DNA from: Methylobacterium gregans
GTDB lineage: Bacteria; Pseudomonadota; Alphaproteobacteria; Rhizobiales; Beijerinckiaceae
Reading direction: 5' to 3'
NCBI RefSeq assembly: GCF_022179245.1
Contig: NZ_BPQM01000002.1
Coordinates: 62,001-126,000 of the forward strand
DNA: 64,000 bases
The translations under genes were made by a program, and so were the position numbers. The notes under the pieces are model-generated. The model was given only the letters and a program-made list of their open reading frames with translations, was not told the DNA's origin and did not search any database. This document shows, piece after piece, positions 42,086-49,811 of this stretch; positions within the stretch are counted from its first letter, which is position 1; every line of letters starts with the position of its first letter.

Positions 42086-43198
42086 ATGGACAGGGACGGC
42101 GCCGAGAACGCGAAGGCGGAGATTTTCCAGCGCGCCTTCGGCTACGCGGAGGTGCCGGGCGCGCAGGACGCGCAGGACGGCGCGCCGATCTTCGAGGCCG
42201 CGCCGGACAGTGCCGCGGGCGAGCGGATCCGTGAGGCCCGGCGGCAGAGAACGCTGGCGCGGTCCGAGCAGATCGCGGTCGGCATCCTGCGTCCACGGGA
42301 TGCCGACCGGCGAGGCCGGGCGGCCGAGATCGGAATCTTCGTCCAACGCAAGAGGCTGATCGATCACCGCATTGTGGAAGCGGCCCGGCGGATCGCACGC
42401 GACGAGGTCCGCATCATCGTCACCGGACCGGTGCGTGGCCAAGCCGCCAATACCGGCCGCTGCCGCCCGCTGCGCATCGGCGCCTCGGTCGGTCATCACC
42501 GGGCGACGGCCGGCACGATCGGCTGCTTCGCGATCTGCCGGAAGAGCGGGATGGTGGGCCTCGTCTCGAACAACCACGTGCTGGCCCGTTCCAACCAGGC
42601 CGCCGCGGGCGACGACGTGCTGCAGCCGGGCCGGATCGACGGCGTCCGCGACGGCCGCAGCCTGAACCGCATCGCGAGCCTGGGCGCGTTCGTGCCGATC
42701 GACTTTACTCCGAATGCGCCGAACTACGTCGATTGCGCCTTCGCGCCGCTGGCCGGATCACCCGGGCACGACGGGAGCACGATCGGGCCACTCGACCGGT
42801 CGGAGCCGGACCAGCCCATGGGCGCTTGCGAAGAACTGATCTTCGACCGAGTCGAAGTCCGCAAGGTGGGCCGCACGACCGGCCCGACAAAAGGTTTCGT
42901 CCAGGCGATCAGCGTGGATAACCTCACCGTCCAAATGGAATCCGGCCCGAGATCACGCTACGCTCTGTTTCATAGGCAGATCGCCATCAGCGGCGTCGAG
43001 CGGCGTTTCTCGAAGCCTGGCGACAGCGGCTCGTTGATCTACATCAAGGACGGCAATCCGGTCGGCCTCCTGTTTGCCGGTGCTTCGTCCGGCGGCGATT
43101 TTGGACACGGAATAACCTTCGCCAACCCGATCCAGGCGGTCCTTGATGCGCTTGAGATCGACCTCTACACTGGTTCCTCAGGAGGTTCGCATGTCTGA
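42086..43198 (+). CDS. Nal1-like trypsin-fold serine protease
   Basis: A 370-residue putative serine peptidase. The triad is visible as H in GLVSNNHVLA, D in VDCAFAPLAG and S in KPGDSGSLIY; VRKVGRTTGPTKG is a characteristic loop of trypsin-like enzymes of the Nal1/S1 type. N-terminally (about 60-130) there is a small domain with EQIAVGILRP and EVRIIVTGPV, possibly a prodomain. No signal peptide, so it is probably cytoplasmic. It overlaps an 81-residue partner gene by 8 bases. It is not a known GTA component. Confidence 0.8.
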   Translation: MDRDGAENAKAEIFQRAFGYAEVPGAQDAQDGAPIFEAAPDSAAGERIREARRQRTLARSEQIAVGILRPRDADRRGRAAEIGIFVQRKRLIDHRIVEAARRIARDEVRIIVTGPVRGQAANTGRCRPLRIGASVGHHRATAGTIGCFAICRKSGMVGLVSNNHVLARSNQAAAGDDVLQPGRIDGVRDGRSLNRIASLGAFVPIDFTPNAPNYVDCAFAPLAGSPGHDGSTIGPLDRSEPDQPMGACEELIFDRVEVRKVGRTTGPTKGFVQAISVDNLTVQMESGPRSRYALFHRQIAISGVERRFSKPGDSGSLIYIKDGNPVGLLFAGASSGGDFGHGITFANPIQAVLDALEIDLYTGSSGGSHV

Positions 43199-43436
43199 AC
43201 AGCGCGAACGTTTGCTGGCCTCCAAACCAGCGGCCCTGGCCGCCAAAGAGGCCTTCACCTCGCAATACGCGACGGGCCGCCCGGACAGATCGGTCGGGCT
43301 AGGCCTCGACGAGACGGGCGAGCACTGGGCGGTCAAGGTCTTCGCGCACTCGCCGAGCGCGGCCGAGAATCTTCCGGCCAAGTTCCAGAACTTCGACGTC
43401 GAAGTCAGCGTCGCGACGGCGGCCGTCAGCTACTGA
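43191..43436 (+). CDS. Small partner protein of the Nal1-like protease
   Basis: An 81-residue protein from ATG 43191, overlapping the protease stop by 8 bases and preceded by GGAGG. The second half, SVGLGLDETGEHWAVKVFAH then LPAKFQNFDVEVSVATA, has the same beta-alpha-beta pattern as the N-terminal domain of the protease and of related peptidases, suggesting an inhibitor-like or prodomain-like role. This is inferred from pattern, not homology search. It has no signal peptide. Confidence 0.65.
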   Translation: MSEQRERLLASKPAALAAKEAFTSQYATGRPDRSVGLGLDETGEHWAVKVFAHSPSAAENLPAKFQNFDVEVSVATAAVSY

Positions 43437-43506
43437 CGCGGCGTCCGGGGCGGAGCGGCCTCGGCGCCCCGCGCGTCGGGGGTGCAGCGCGGCGTCGAGC
43501 CTTGCG

Positions 43507-44367
43507 TCAGCGCCGCCGCGGCGGCCGGGCTGCCCAGTCGGACCGGTTGCCGCGCGCCGGCTCGGCGGCTCCGACCTGCACCTGCGAGAGCTCGGCCGAG
43601 CGGGCGGAGATCCAGCCCGTGTGCTCGGCCACGGGCGTCACCGCCGTGAAGCCGCCGCAGGCGGTGCGGCGGCGGCCGTTCTGCTGCAGCGCGCCGCTCG
43701 ACCAGCTCACCACGCCGACGATGCGGTAGCCGCCGGGGCCGCCGCTGAGAATCGGCCCGCCGGAATCGCCCAGGCACGCCCCCGCGCCCGCCGTCTCGGC
43801 GAAGCGGCGCCGGTCGGTCACCACCGTGACCCGGTTGGCAACCTGCAGCGAGCCGATCGAGACGAGATGCGCCTGGCGCAGCGTCCGGGCGGTGTTGCGC
43901 CGGTTCTCGGCGACGACGCCGAAGCCCGCGATGTCGACCGCGTCCCCGGTGCCGATCGAGCCGGCACCGCGCGGATCGAGCGGCATGAAGTCGGCCCCGA
44001 GCGGCTGGGCGAGCTTCACCAGCGCGAGATCGACGCCGGGCTGCTCCTCCGGCGTGGTGCCGGGCACGAATTCGGGATGCATCGTGGCGGCCACGACGCC
44101 GATGCGGCGCTGCCGGAAGGCGCGATCGACCGCGATCACGCTGTAGCCCGCCCGGTGCATCACGCAGTGGGCGGCGGTGAGCACGAGGTCGGGCGCGATG
44201 AGGGTGCCGGAGCAGATCTCGCCCTGCGTGCTCTCGATCCGAACCACGAAGGCGCGGGCGCCGTTCGGGTCGCGCGAGACCTCGCCCTGGATCACCGCCT
44301 GGGCCGTGCCCGGGAGCAGACCGAGCAGGGCGCCGAGCGCGGCCGTGCGGAGGGTGGTGGCGAGCAT
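43507..44367 (-). CDS. Secreted trypsin-like serine protease 1
   Basis: A 286-residue chymotrypsin-fold protease: signal peptide (LRTAALGALLGLLPGTAQA), His in LTAAHCV, Asp in GVDLALVKL, Ser in CLGDSGGPILS. An Arg-rich tail (RPPRRR) follows the domain. Six Cys are compatible with disulphides, so it is probably exported to the periplasm or outside. A tandem paralogue lies 79 bases upstream on the same strand. Neither has a known role in GTAs, although host wall or surface degradation could be imagined. Confidence 0.85.
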   Translation of the reverse strand: MLATTLRTAALGALLGLLPGTAQAVIQGEVSRDPNGARAFVVRIESTQGEICSGTLIAPDLVLTAAHCVMHRAGYSVIAVDRAFRQRRIGVVAATMHPEFVPGTTPEEQPGVDLALVKLAQPLGADFMPLDPRGAGSIGTGDAVDIAGFGVVAENRRNTARTLRQAHLVSIGSLQVANRVTVVTDRRRFAETAGAGACLGDSGGPILSGGPGGYRIVGVVSWSSGALQQNGRRRTACGGFTAVTPVAEHTGWISARSAELSQVQVGAAEPARGNRSDWAARPPRRR

Positions 44368-44446
44368 CAGGCGTTCCCCGGGGATCGGTCGTCGAGCCTA
44401 GCCCAAGCCAATTCCCCGGCCAAGCTGGGGTTCCGCACCGCAGCGC

Positions 44447-45193
44447 TCACGCCTGCCAGCGCGCGGCGAGCCCCCAGCCCGTGAGCGTGCGGTCGATCCA
44501 GTCGCGCTGGGGACCGAGCAGCACGCCCTGCGTGAGACCGCCGCAGGCGCCGCCGATCCAGGCGCTCACCGCCACGACCGCGCCGCCGGACACCGCGATC
44601 GGCCCGCCGGAATCGCCCGCGCAGGCGCCGGCCCGCGCGCCCGCCGCCTTGAGCCAGACCAGGATGCGGCTCGGCCCGTGGGGCTCGACCACCGGCAGGG
44701 CTACGCTGCGGAAGGTGCCGGTGGAGCGCGGATCGCCGGCCTTGGCGGCGCCGTAGCCCGCCAGATCCAGGCTCTCGCCGGCCCGCGGCATCGCGGCGCT
44801 CAAGGTGGCGGGCACGAAGCGCGCGGGCAGGGGCGCGGCCGTTCGCACGAGCGCGAGGTCGATCGAGCGGCGCCGGCCCGCGATGGCGCCCGCATCGTAG
44901 CCCGGGTGGACCGCGCGGGCCTTCAGCTCGGCGAGGACCGGCTGCCCGGCCTCGTCCCGGTAATGCACCCGCTGCTCCAGCCCGGGCGCCGCGCAGTGGC
45001 CGGCGGTCAGCACCGCGTCCGGCGCCACGACCACGCCGGTGCAGAGGCTGCCGTTCGAGGACAGCACCATCACGGCGCTCCCCGTCGGCACCTCGGCGCC
45101 GCCGACCACCGCCCCGGCGGGCACCGAGGCCAGCGCCGCGATCACGAATCCCGTGCTGAGCGGCGGCGCGAGGCGGCGCGTGGTCCGGGCCAT
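44447..45193 (-). CDS. Secreted trypsin-like serine protease 2
   Basis: A 248-residue paralogue of the neighbouring protease. Signal peptide (FVIAALASVPAGA), His in LTAGHCAAPG, Asp in RSIDLALVRT, Ser in CAGDSGGPIAV. It lacks the Arg-rich tail of protease 1. The two genes are on the minus strand, opposite to the GTA genes, and end this block 40 bases before connector g6. Substrate unknown; secreted trypsin-like pairs occur in methylobacteria. Confidence 0.85.
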   Translation of the reverse strand: MARTTRRLAPPLSTGFVIAALASVPAGAVVGGAEVPTGSAVMVLSSNGSLCTGVVVAPDAVLTAGHCAAPGLEQRVHYRDEAGQPVLAELKARAVHPGYDAGAIAGRRRSIDLALVRTAAPLPARFVPATLSAAMPRAGESLDLAGYGAAKAGDPRSTGTFRSVALPVVEPHGPSRILVWLKAAGARAGACAGDSGGPIAVSGGAVVAVSAWIGGACGGLTQGVLLGPQRDWIDRTLTGWGLAARWQA

Positions 45194-45233
45194 TCGACAA
45201 ACCCTTAAGCAAGCTGAACCGAGGAGCGGCCCG

Positions 45234-45797
45234 ATGGTGCCGATACGCGTGGAGGCCGGCGGCGTCGAGGCGCCGGAGCCGGTGACGCTCGCCGAGATGC
45301 GGCTCTACCTGCGGCTCGACCCCGACGACGCGAGCGAGGACGCCCTCGTGGCATCCCTGATCGCTGCCGCGCGGGCGAGCCTGGAGGCCGAGACGTGGCG
45401 CCTCCTCAAGCCCGCCCGCTTCCGGGTGGTGCTCGCCGCCTGGCCGCGCGACCGGCGGATCGCGCTGCCGCTGAGCCCCCTCGTCGGCATCGTCCGCCTC
45501 GGCCTCGCGGGCCCGAACGGCGCGGTCGAGGCGCTGGAATCCGGGCTGCTGCGCCTCGGGCCCGATCCGGTCGAGGCGCCCTGCCTCGCTGTCGATGCGG
45601 CCGCGCCCGAGCCCGGCGGGCGGACCATCCTGATCGAGGTCGCGGCGGGCTACGGGGGCGACGGCCCGGCGCTGCCCGAACCGCTCCGTCTCGCGATCCT
45701 GCGGCTCGCCGCCGCCCGCTACGAGCACCGCGGCGACGAGGCCGACCCGCCCGACCCGGCCGGGCTCGCCGCTCCCTTCCGCCGCCTGCGCCTCTGA
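45234..45797 (+). CDS. GTA head-tail connector protein (g6)
   Basis: A 187-residue adaptor of the phage head-tail connector (DUF1506/gp6-like) type: VTLAEMRLYLRLDPDDASED and LVASLIAAARASLEAETWR are the hallmark start, and a C-terminal VAAGYGGDGPALPEPLRLAI matches the family end. It bridges portal and tail. ATG at 45234 follows GAGGAGCGG. It resumes the GTA order after the second interruption. Confidence 0.9.
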   Translation: MVPIRVEAGGVEAPEPVTLAEMRLYLRLDPDDASEDALVASLIAAARASLEAETWRLLKPARFRVVLAAWPRDRRIALPLSPLVGIVRLGLAGPNGAVEALESGLLRLGPDPVEAPCLAVDAAAPEPGGRTILIEVAAGYGGDGPALPEPLRLAILRLAAARYEHRGDEADPPDPAGLAAPFRRLRL

Positions 45798-45815
45798 CGT
45801 TCCCCGGAGAGATCC

Positions 45816-46175
45816 ATGGCTCACGCTGACGCCCGTCCGCCCCTCGGGGCGCGGCGGCGACGCTTCGTGCTCGAACTCCCGGTCGAGGAGCCCGACGGGT
45901 TCGGCGGCGTGCTCCGGCGCTACGTCGCCGGGCCGGTGCTCTGGGGGGCGATCAGCCCGGTCGGCGCGGCGGAGCGCCTGCGGGGCGGCAGAGCCGATCG
46001 GCTGCCGACCCACCGCATCACCCTGCGTGCGCGCCTGGGCGTCTCCCCGGCGGCGCGGCTCGCGGCAGGCCCCCGCCGCTTCGCCGTACGGCATGTGGAG
46101 ACCGGCGCGCGCGACCTCGTCTGCCACGTCGAGGAGCTGGTCGAGGACCGGACCGCGATCGGGAGCGCCCCGTGA
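45816..46175 (+). CDS. GTA head-tail adaptor (g7)
   Basis: A 119-residue phage head closure protein: FVLELPVEEPDGFGGVLRRY, LWGAISPVGAAERLRG and THRITLRARLG are typical of the head-tail joining family. CGGAGAG is the ribosome site. Its stop overlaps the GTG start of the DUF3168 gene (GTGA). Position between g6 and g8 supports the call. Confidence 0.85.
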   Translation: MAHADARPPLGARRRRFVLELPVEEPDGFGGVLRRYVAGPVLWGAISPVGAAERLRGGRADRLPTHRITLRARLGVSPAARLAAGPRRFAVRHVETGARDLVCHVEELVEDRTAIGSAP

Positions 46176-46582
46176 GCGGCCCGCTGCTCGCGCTGCGCGC
46201 CGCCCTGATCGGGCTGTTCGCGGCCGACGCGGAGCTCGCCCGCCTGATGGGCGGCCGGGTCCGCATCCACGACGAGCCGCCTCCCGGGGCGCCGCCGGTC
46301 TACGCCCTGTTCGGGGAGGCCGCGGTGCGGGACGATTCCGCCGACGGCGCTCTGCGCCACCGGCACAGCCACGCGCTGATCCTCGTCGCCCGTCCGGGCT
46401 CGGCCCGCACCGCCCTCGACGTCGCCGACCGCATGGCGGCCCTCGTCGCGGAGCGCCCACCCCGGCCTGCCGGCCACACGCTGGTGCTCCTGCACGCCAC
46501 CGGCATCGCGGTGCGCCGCGACGAGCGCTCGGGCGAGGCCCGCGCGACGCTGACGCTCGAGGCCGTCACGGAAACGCCCTGA
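46172..46582 (+). CDS. GTA tail terminator-like protein, DUF3168 (g8)
   Basis: A 136-residue DUF3168 protein (LLALRAALIGLFAADAELARLMGGRV, VYALFGEAAVRDDS, GLALILVARPG-like middle). In Rhodobacter GTA, g8 completes the tail. The start is GTG at 46172, overlapping the g7 stop by 4 bases. After it comes a palindrome cluster before g9. Confidence 0.85.
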   Translation: MSGPLLALRAALIGLFAADAELARLMGGRVRIHDEPPPGAPPVYALFGEAAVRDDSADGALRHRHSHALILVARPGSARTALDVADRMAALVAERPPRPAGHTLVLLHATGIAVRRDERSGEARATLTLEAVTETP

Positions 46583-46598
46583 GGACCACCCGTCCCGG

Positions 46599-46720
46599 TT
46601 TCGAAAGGCCTGAGGCCTTTCGCGGGTGCAGGGCAGAGCCCTGCTGTCGGCTCCCGAGCCTCGTCCACAGCGCCCTTGGGCGCCGAAAGGGCCTGAGGCC
46701 CGTGGGGGTCCCCATCACCT
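46599..46720. repeat. Cluster of short GC palindromes between g8 and g9
   Basis: Within about 120 bases there are at least four perfect hairpins: CGAAAGGCC-TGA-GGCCTTTCG (46602-46622), GCAGGGC-AGA-GCCCTGC (46628-46644), GCGCCC-TT-GGGCGC near 46670, and GGGCC-TGA-GGCCC near 46690. It may be a terminator or an inserted repeat family, and is the only large gap in the tail operon. Confidence 0.65.
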
Positions 46721-46730
46721 GGAGAGATCG

Positions 46731-47141
46731 ATGAGTGCGCAGAAGGGGAAGGACCTGCTGATCCGGGCCGGGGACGGCGCGGGCGGGTTCGCGGCGGTGG
46801 CGGGCCTGCGCGCCCGGCAGATCGCCTTCAACGCCGAGACGGTGGACGTCACGAACGCGGATTCCGCCGGGCGCTGGCGCGAGTTGCTCGCCGGCGCGGG
46901 CGTGCGGCGCGCCGCGATCTCGGGCGCTGGCGTGTTCCGCGATCAGGCCTCGGACCTGCGCCTGCGCCAGCTCTTCTTCGAGGGGCTGATCGAGGCGTTC
47001 CAAGTCGTGGTGCCGGGCTTCGGCACGATCGAGGGTCCGTTCCAGATCACGGCTCTGGAGTACCGCGGCGACCATGCGGGTGAGGTCACCTTCGACATGA
47101 GCCTGGATTCGGCAGGCCTTCTCGCCTTCTCGGCGGCCTGA
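46731..47141 (+). CDS. GTA major tail protein (g9)
   Basis: A 136-residue tail tube subunit: KGKDLLIRAGDG, FNAETVDVTNADSAGRWREL and GVFRDQASDLRLRQLFFEG are family features of the GTA/TP901-1 major tail protein. Length matches Rhodobacter g9 (about 137). ATG at 46731 follows GGAGAG. The next gene begins 3 bases after its stop. Confidence 0.9.
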   Translation: MSAQKGKDLLIRAGDGAGGFAAVAGLRARQIAFNAETVDVTNADSAGRWRELLAGAGVRRAAISGAGVFRDQASDLRLRQLFFEGLIEAFQVVVPGFGTIEGPFQITALEYRGDHAGEVTFDMSLDSAGLLAFSAA

Positions 47142-47144
47142 CCG

Positions 47145-47477
47145 ATGGCCAACCGACGCCGCGGCGAGGTGCCGCTCGATCTCGGGGGTGAGCGCTACAC
47201 CCTCTGCCTCACGCTCGGGGCCCTCGCCGAGCTTGAGGACGCCCTGCAGGCCGGCGACCTCGCCGGCCTCGCCGAGCGCTTCTCCGGCGGACGGCTCGCC
47301 GCCCGCGATCTGATCGCGCTGCTGGGCGCGGCGCTCCGCGGCGGCGGCCACGACCTCGACGACCGCGCGGTCGCCCGCCTTCCGCTCGCCGGGCGTCTGG
47401 AGGCCGTCACCGGGGCCCTCGGCGAGGCCCTGGTGGCGGCCTTCGGAGAGCCGGAGGAGGGTCCGCCCCGCCCCTGA
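47145..47477 (+). CDS. GTA tail assembly chaperone (g10)
   Basis: A 110-residue GTA family protein: VPLDLGGERYTLCLTLGALA and ELEDALQAGDLAGLAERFSGG are typical of the g10 tail chaperone, homologous in position to lambda gpG. It ends in PEEGPPRP just before the CTG-started g10.1. ATG at 47145. Confidence 0.85.
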   Translation: MANRRRGEVPLDLGGERYTLCLTLGALAELEDALQAGDLAGLAERFSGGRLAARDLIALLGAALRGGGHDLDDRAVARLPLAGRLEAVTGALGEALVAAFGEPEEGPPRP

Positions 47478-47704
47478 CCCCCACGGGCGGGAGCGCGCCG
47501 GGCCCCGGGTCCGCCCCTTGGCCCGCCTTCCCGTGGGACGCGGCGCTGGCGCTGGGGCTCGGACGCCTCGGCTGGCGCCCGCGCGACTTCTGGGCGGCCA
47601 CCCCCCGCGAGCTGGCCGCCACCCTGCCGCGCCCCCCGGCGGCCCTCGACCGGGGCGCCCTCGACCGGCTGATCGCCGCCCATCCCGACACGTCCAGCGA
47701 TTGA
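47474..47704 (+). CDS. GTA tail assembly chaperone (g10.1), possible CTG start
   Basis: A 76-residue frame whose product reads PWDAALALGLGRLGWRPRDFWAATPRELAATL, the typical phage_TAC core, then LIAAHPDTSSD. No ATG, GTG or TTG exists upstream in frame within the gene boundary; CTG at 47474 overlaps the g10 stop as CTGA, with GGAGG about 15 bases upstream. It is probably missed by standard gene finders because of this start. Position before the tape measure gene fits g10.1, the partner chaperone. Confidence 0.65.
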   Translation: MTPTGGSAPGPGSAPWPAFPWDAALALGLGRLGWRPRDFWAATPRELAATLPRPPAALDRGALDRLIAAHPDTSSD

Positions 47705-47716
47705 GGAGGCTGAGCC

Positions 47717-48283
47717 ATGGCCGAGGACGACACCGACCGGGCGAATGCGAGCCGCATCCGGCAACTCGAAAAACTCGACGGGCTGGCCAAGAGCTTCGGG
47801 CGCAGCCTCTCGACGGCGCTCGCCGGCAGCCTCGGCTCGGGGCGCCAGCTCGACAGCCTGCTGGGCTCGCTCGGCTCCAAGCTCGCGGGCGCGGCCGTGA
47901 AGGCGGCGCTGAAGCCGGTCGAGAGCGGCCTCGCCAGCCTCGTCAGCCAGTTGCTCAGCACGTCCACGACGGCCTTCGCCCGGGGCGGCGTGGTGCAGGC
48001 AGGACGGGTCCGCCCCTTCGCGGAGGGCGGGATCGTGGCCGCGCCCACCTACTTCCCGATGCGCGGCGGCACCGGCCTGATGGGCGAGGCCGGACCCGAG
48101 GCCATCCTGCCGCTCCGCCGGGGGCCCGACGGGCGTCTCGGCGTCGCGGGGGGCGGCTCCGCCCGGCCGGTCTCGGTCACCGTCACCATCGCGACGCCCG
48201 ACCCGAACGCCTTCCGCCGCTCCGAGGCGCAGGTCGCCGCCCAGCTCGCCCGCGCGGTCGCCCGCGGCCAGCGCGCGCTCTGA
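47717..48283 (+). CDS. GTA tail tape measure protein (g11)
   Basis: A short 188-residue tape measure protein: helical N-terminus, then LAGAAVKAALKPVESGLASL and a Gly-rich AEGGIVAAPTYFPMRGG tail typical of the family, ending VTVTIATPDPNAF. Length sets a very short tail, as in other GTAs (Rhodobacter g11 is about 220). ATG at 47717 follows GAGGAGG. Confidence 0.88.
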   Translation: MAEDDTDRANASRIRQLEKLDGLAKSFGRSLSTALAGSLGSGRQLDSLLGSLGSKLAGAAVKAALKPVESGLASLVSQLLSTSTTAFARGGVVQAGRVRPFAEGGIVAAPTYFPMRGGTGLMGEAGPEAILPLRRGPDGRLGVAGGGSARPVSVTVTIATPDPNAFRRSEAQVAAQLARAVARGQRAL

Positions 48284-48294
48284 AGGGGACGCCC

Positions 48295-48930
48295 ATGCCC
48301 GCCGAGTTCCACGAGGTGCTGTTCCCCCTCGACGTCAGTGTGCGCGGCAGCGGCGGCCCGGTGCGGCTCACCGAGATCGTCGCGCTGGCCTCAGGGCGCG
48401 AGCACCGCAACAGCCGCTGGGCGGATTCGCGTCGCCGCTACGATGCCGGGTTCGGGGTGCGCAGCCTCGACGCGCTGCACGCGGTGCTGGCCTTCTTCGA
48501 GGAGCGCCGGGGTCGGCTCCACGGCTTCCGCTACCGCGACCGGGTCGATGGGCGCTCCGGCCCGCCGAGCCGGGAGCCCGGCCCCACCGACCAGCCCCTC
48601 GGTCTCGGCGACGGGGCCCGCACGGCGTTCCCCCTTGCCAAGACCTACGGCACCGGCGCGTCCGCCTACCGGCGGCTCATCGCCAAGCCGGTCGCCGGCA
48701 GCGTGCGGGTGGCGGTGGCGGGGCGCGCGCTCGCGGCCGGGGACTTCACCTGCGATCCCATGACAGGCCTCGTCACCCTGACGGCGGCCCCGGCGCCGGG
48801 CGCCGCCGTCACGGCCGGCTTCGCCTTCGACGTGCCGGTCCGCTTCGACACCGACGATCTCACGGTGAACCTCGAAGCCTTCACGGCGGGCGAGATCCCG
48901 CGGGTGCCGCTGGTCGAGATCGTGCCCTGA
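48295..48930 (+). CDS. GTA distal tail protein, DUF2460 (g12)
   Basis: A 211-residue DUF2460 protein: FHEVLFPLDVSVRGSGG start, then GREHRNSRWADSRRRYDAGFG and the C-terminal FDVPVRFDTDDLTVNLEAF. In Rhodobacter GTA this is the distal tail ring below the tube. ATG at 48295 with AGGGGAC upstream. Tail genes g9-g14 are tightly packed, supporting one operon. Confidence 0.9.
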   Translation: MPAEFHEVLFPLDVSVRGSGGPVRLTEIVALASGREHRNSRWADSRRRYDAGFGVRSLDALHAVLAFFEERRGRLHGFRYRDRVDGRSGPPSREPGPTDQPLGLGDGARTAFPLAKTYGTGASAYRRLIAKPVAGSVRVAVAGRALAAGDFTCDPMTGLVTLTAAPAPGAAVTAGFAFDVPVRFDTDDLTVNLEAFTAGEIPRVPLVEIVP

Positions 48931-48941
48931 AGGAGGTTCCG

Positions 48942-49811
48942 TTGCGCGACCTGCCCCCCGCCTTCGCGGCCCACCTCGCGGAGGGCGTCACCACCCTCTG
49001 CCGCTGCTGGACGCTCGCCCGCCGCGACGGGATGCGCCTCGGCTTCACCGACCACGACCGCGACCTCGTCCTCAACGGCCTGACCCACGCGGCCCGCACC
49101 GGCCTGGAGGCCGCCGAGGCCAGCGCCGAGCTGGGCTTCGCCGTCTCGGGCGGGGACGTGGCGGGCGCGCTGACCGCGCTGGGCCTCACCGAGGCGGACA
49201 TCGCGGGCGGCCTCTACGACGGCGCCTCCGTCGAGACCTGGCTGGTCGACTGGCGCGCGCCGGAGACGCGCCTCCTCCTCGACGTGGCGACGTTGGGCGA
49301 GATCCGGCGCGCGGGCGACGCCTTCGTGGCGGAGCTCCGGGGCTTGGCCGACCGCCTCGACGCCGAGCGCGGCCGCAGCTTCCGGGCGACCTGCGGCGCG
49401 GAGCTCGGCGACGCGCGCTGCCGCGTCGATCTCGTGGCGTTCGGCACCCGCGGCACGGTGGCGGCGCTGGCGGAACCCGGCACCCTCGCGGTGGCGCTCG
49501 ACGGCGCCTTCGCGGAGGGCCTGTTCACGGGCGGGCGCCTCGCCTGGACGTCGGGCGCCAACGGGGGCGCGGTCGCGGACGTGCGGCTCCAGGCCGGCGC
49601 CCGCCTCGAACTCTGGGAGGCGCCGGCCCGCCCGGTCGCGCCCGGCGACGCCTTCCGGCTCACCGCCGGCTGCGACAAGCACCTCGCCACCTGCCGCGAC
49701 CGCTTCGCCAACGCGGTCAATTTCCAGGGCTTCCCCCACATGCCGGGCAACGATTTCGTGGTGGCGGGCACCCTTCAGGCCGGCCTCGACGGCGGGAGCC
49801 TGTTCCGATGA
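48942..49811 (+). CDS. GTA tail hub protein, DUF2163/BR0599 (g13)
   Basis: A 289-residue hub: FAAHLAEGVTTLCRCWTLARR start, GLTEADIAGGLYDGASVE middle, and a C-terminal Cys cluster: FRATCGAELGDARCRVD, GCDKHLATCRDRF and FQGFPHMPGNDF. In Rhodobacter GTA the equivalent hub binds an Fe-S cluster through such Cys. The start is TTG at 48942 preceded by GGAGG. Its stop overlaps the g14 start (ATGA). Confidence 0.9.
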   Translation: MRDLPPAFAAHLAEGVTTLCRCWTLARRDGMRLGFTDHDRDLVLNGLTHAARTGLEAAEASAELGFAVSGGDVAGALTALGLTEADIAGGLYDGASVETWLVDWRAPETRLLLDVATLGEIRRAGDAFVAELRGLADRLDAERGRSFRATCGAELGDARCRVDLVAFGTRGTVAALAEPGTLAVALDGAFAEGLFTGGRLAWTSGANGGAVADVRLQAGARLELWEAPARPVAPGDAFRLTAGCDKHLATCRDRFANAVNFQGFPHMPGNDFVVAGTLQAGLDGGSLFR

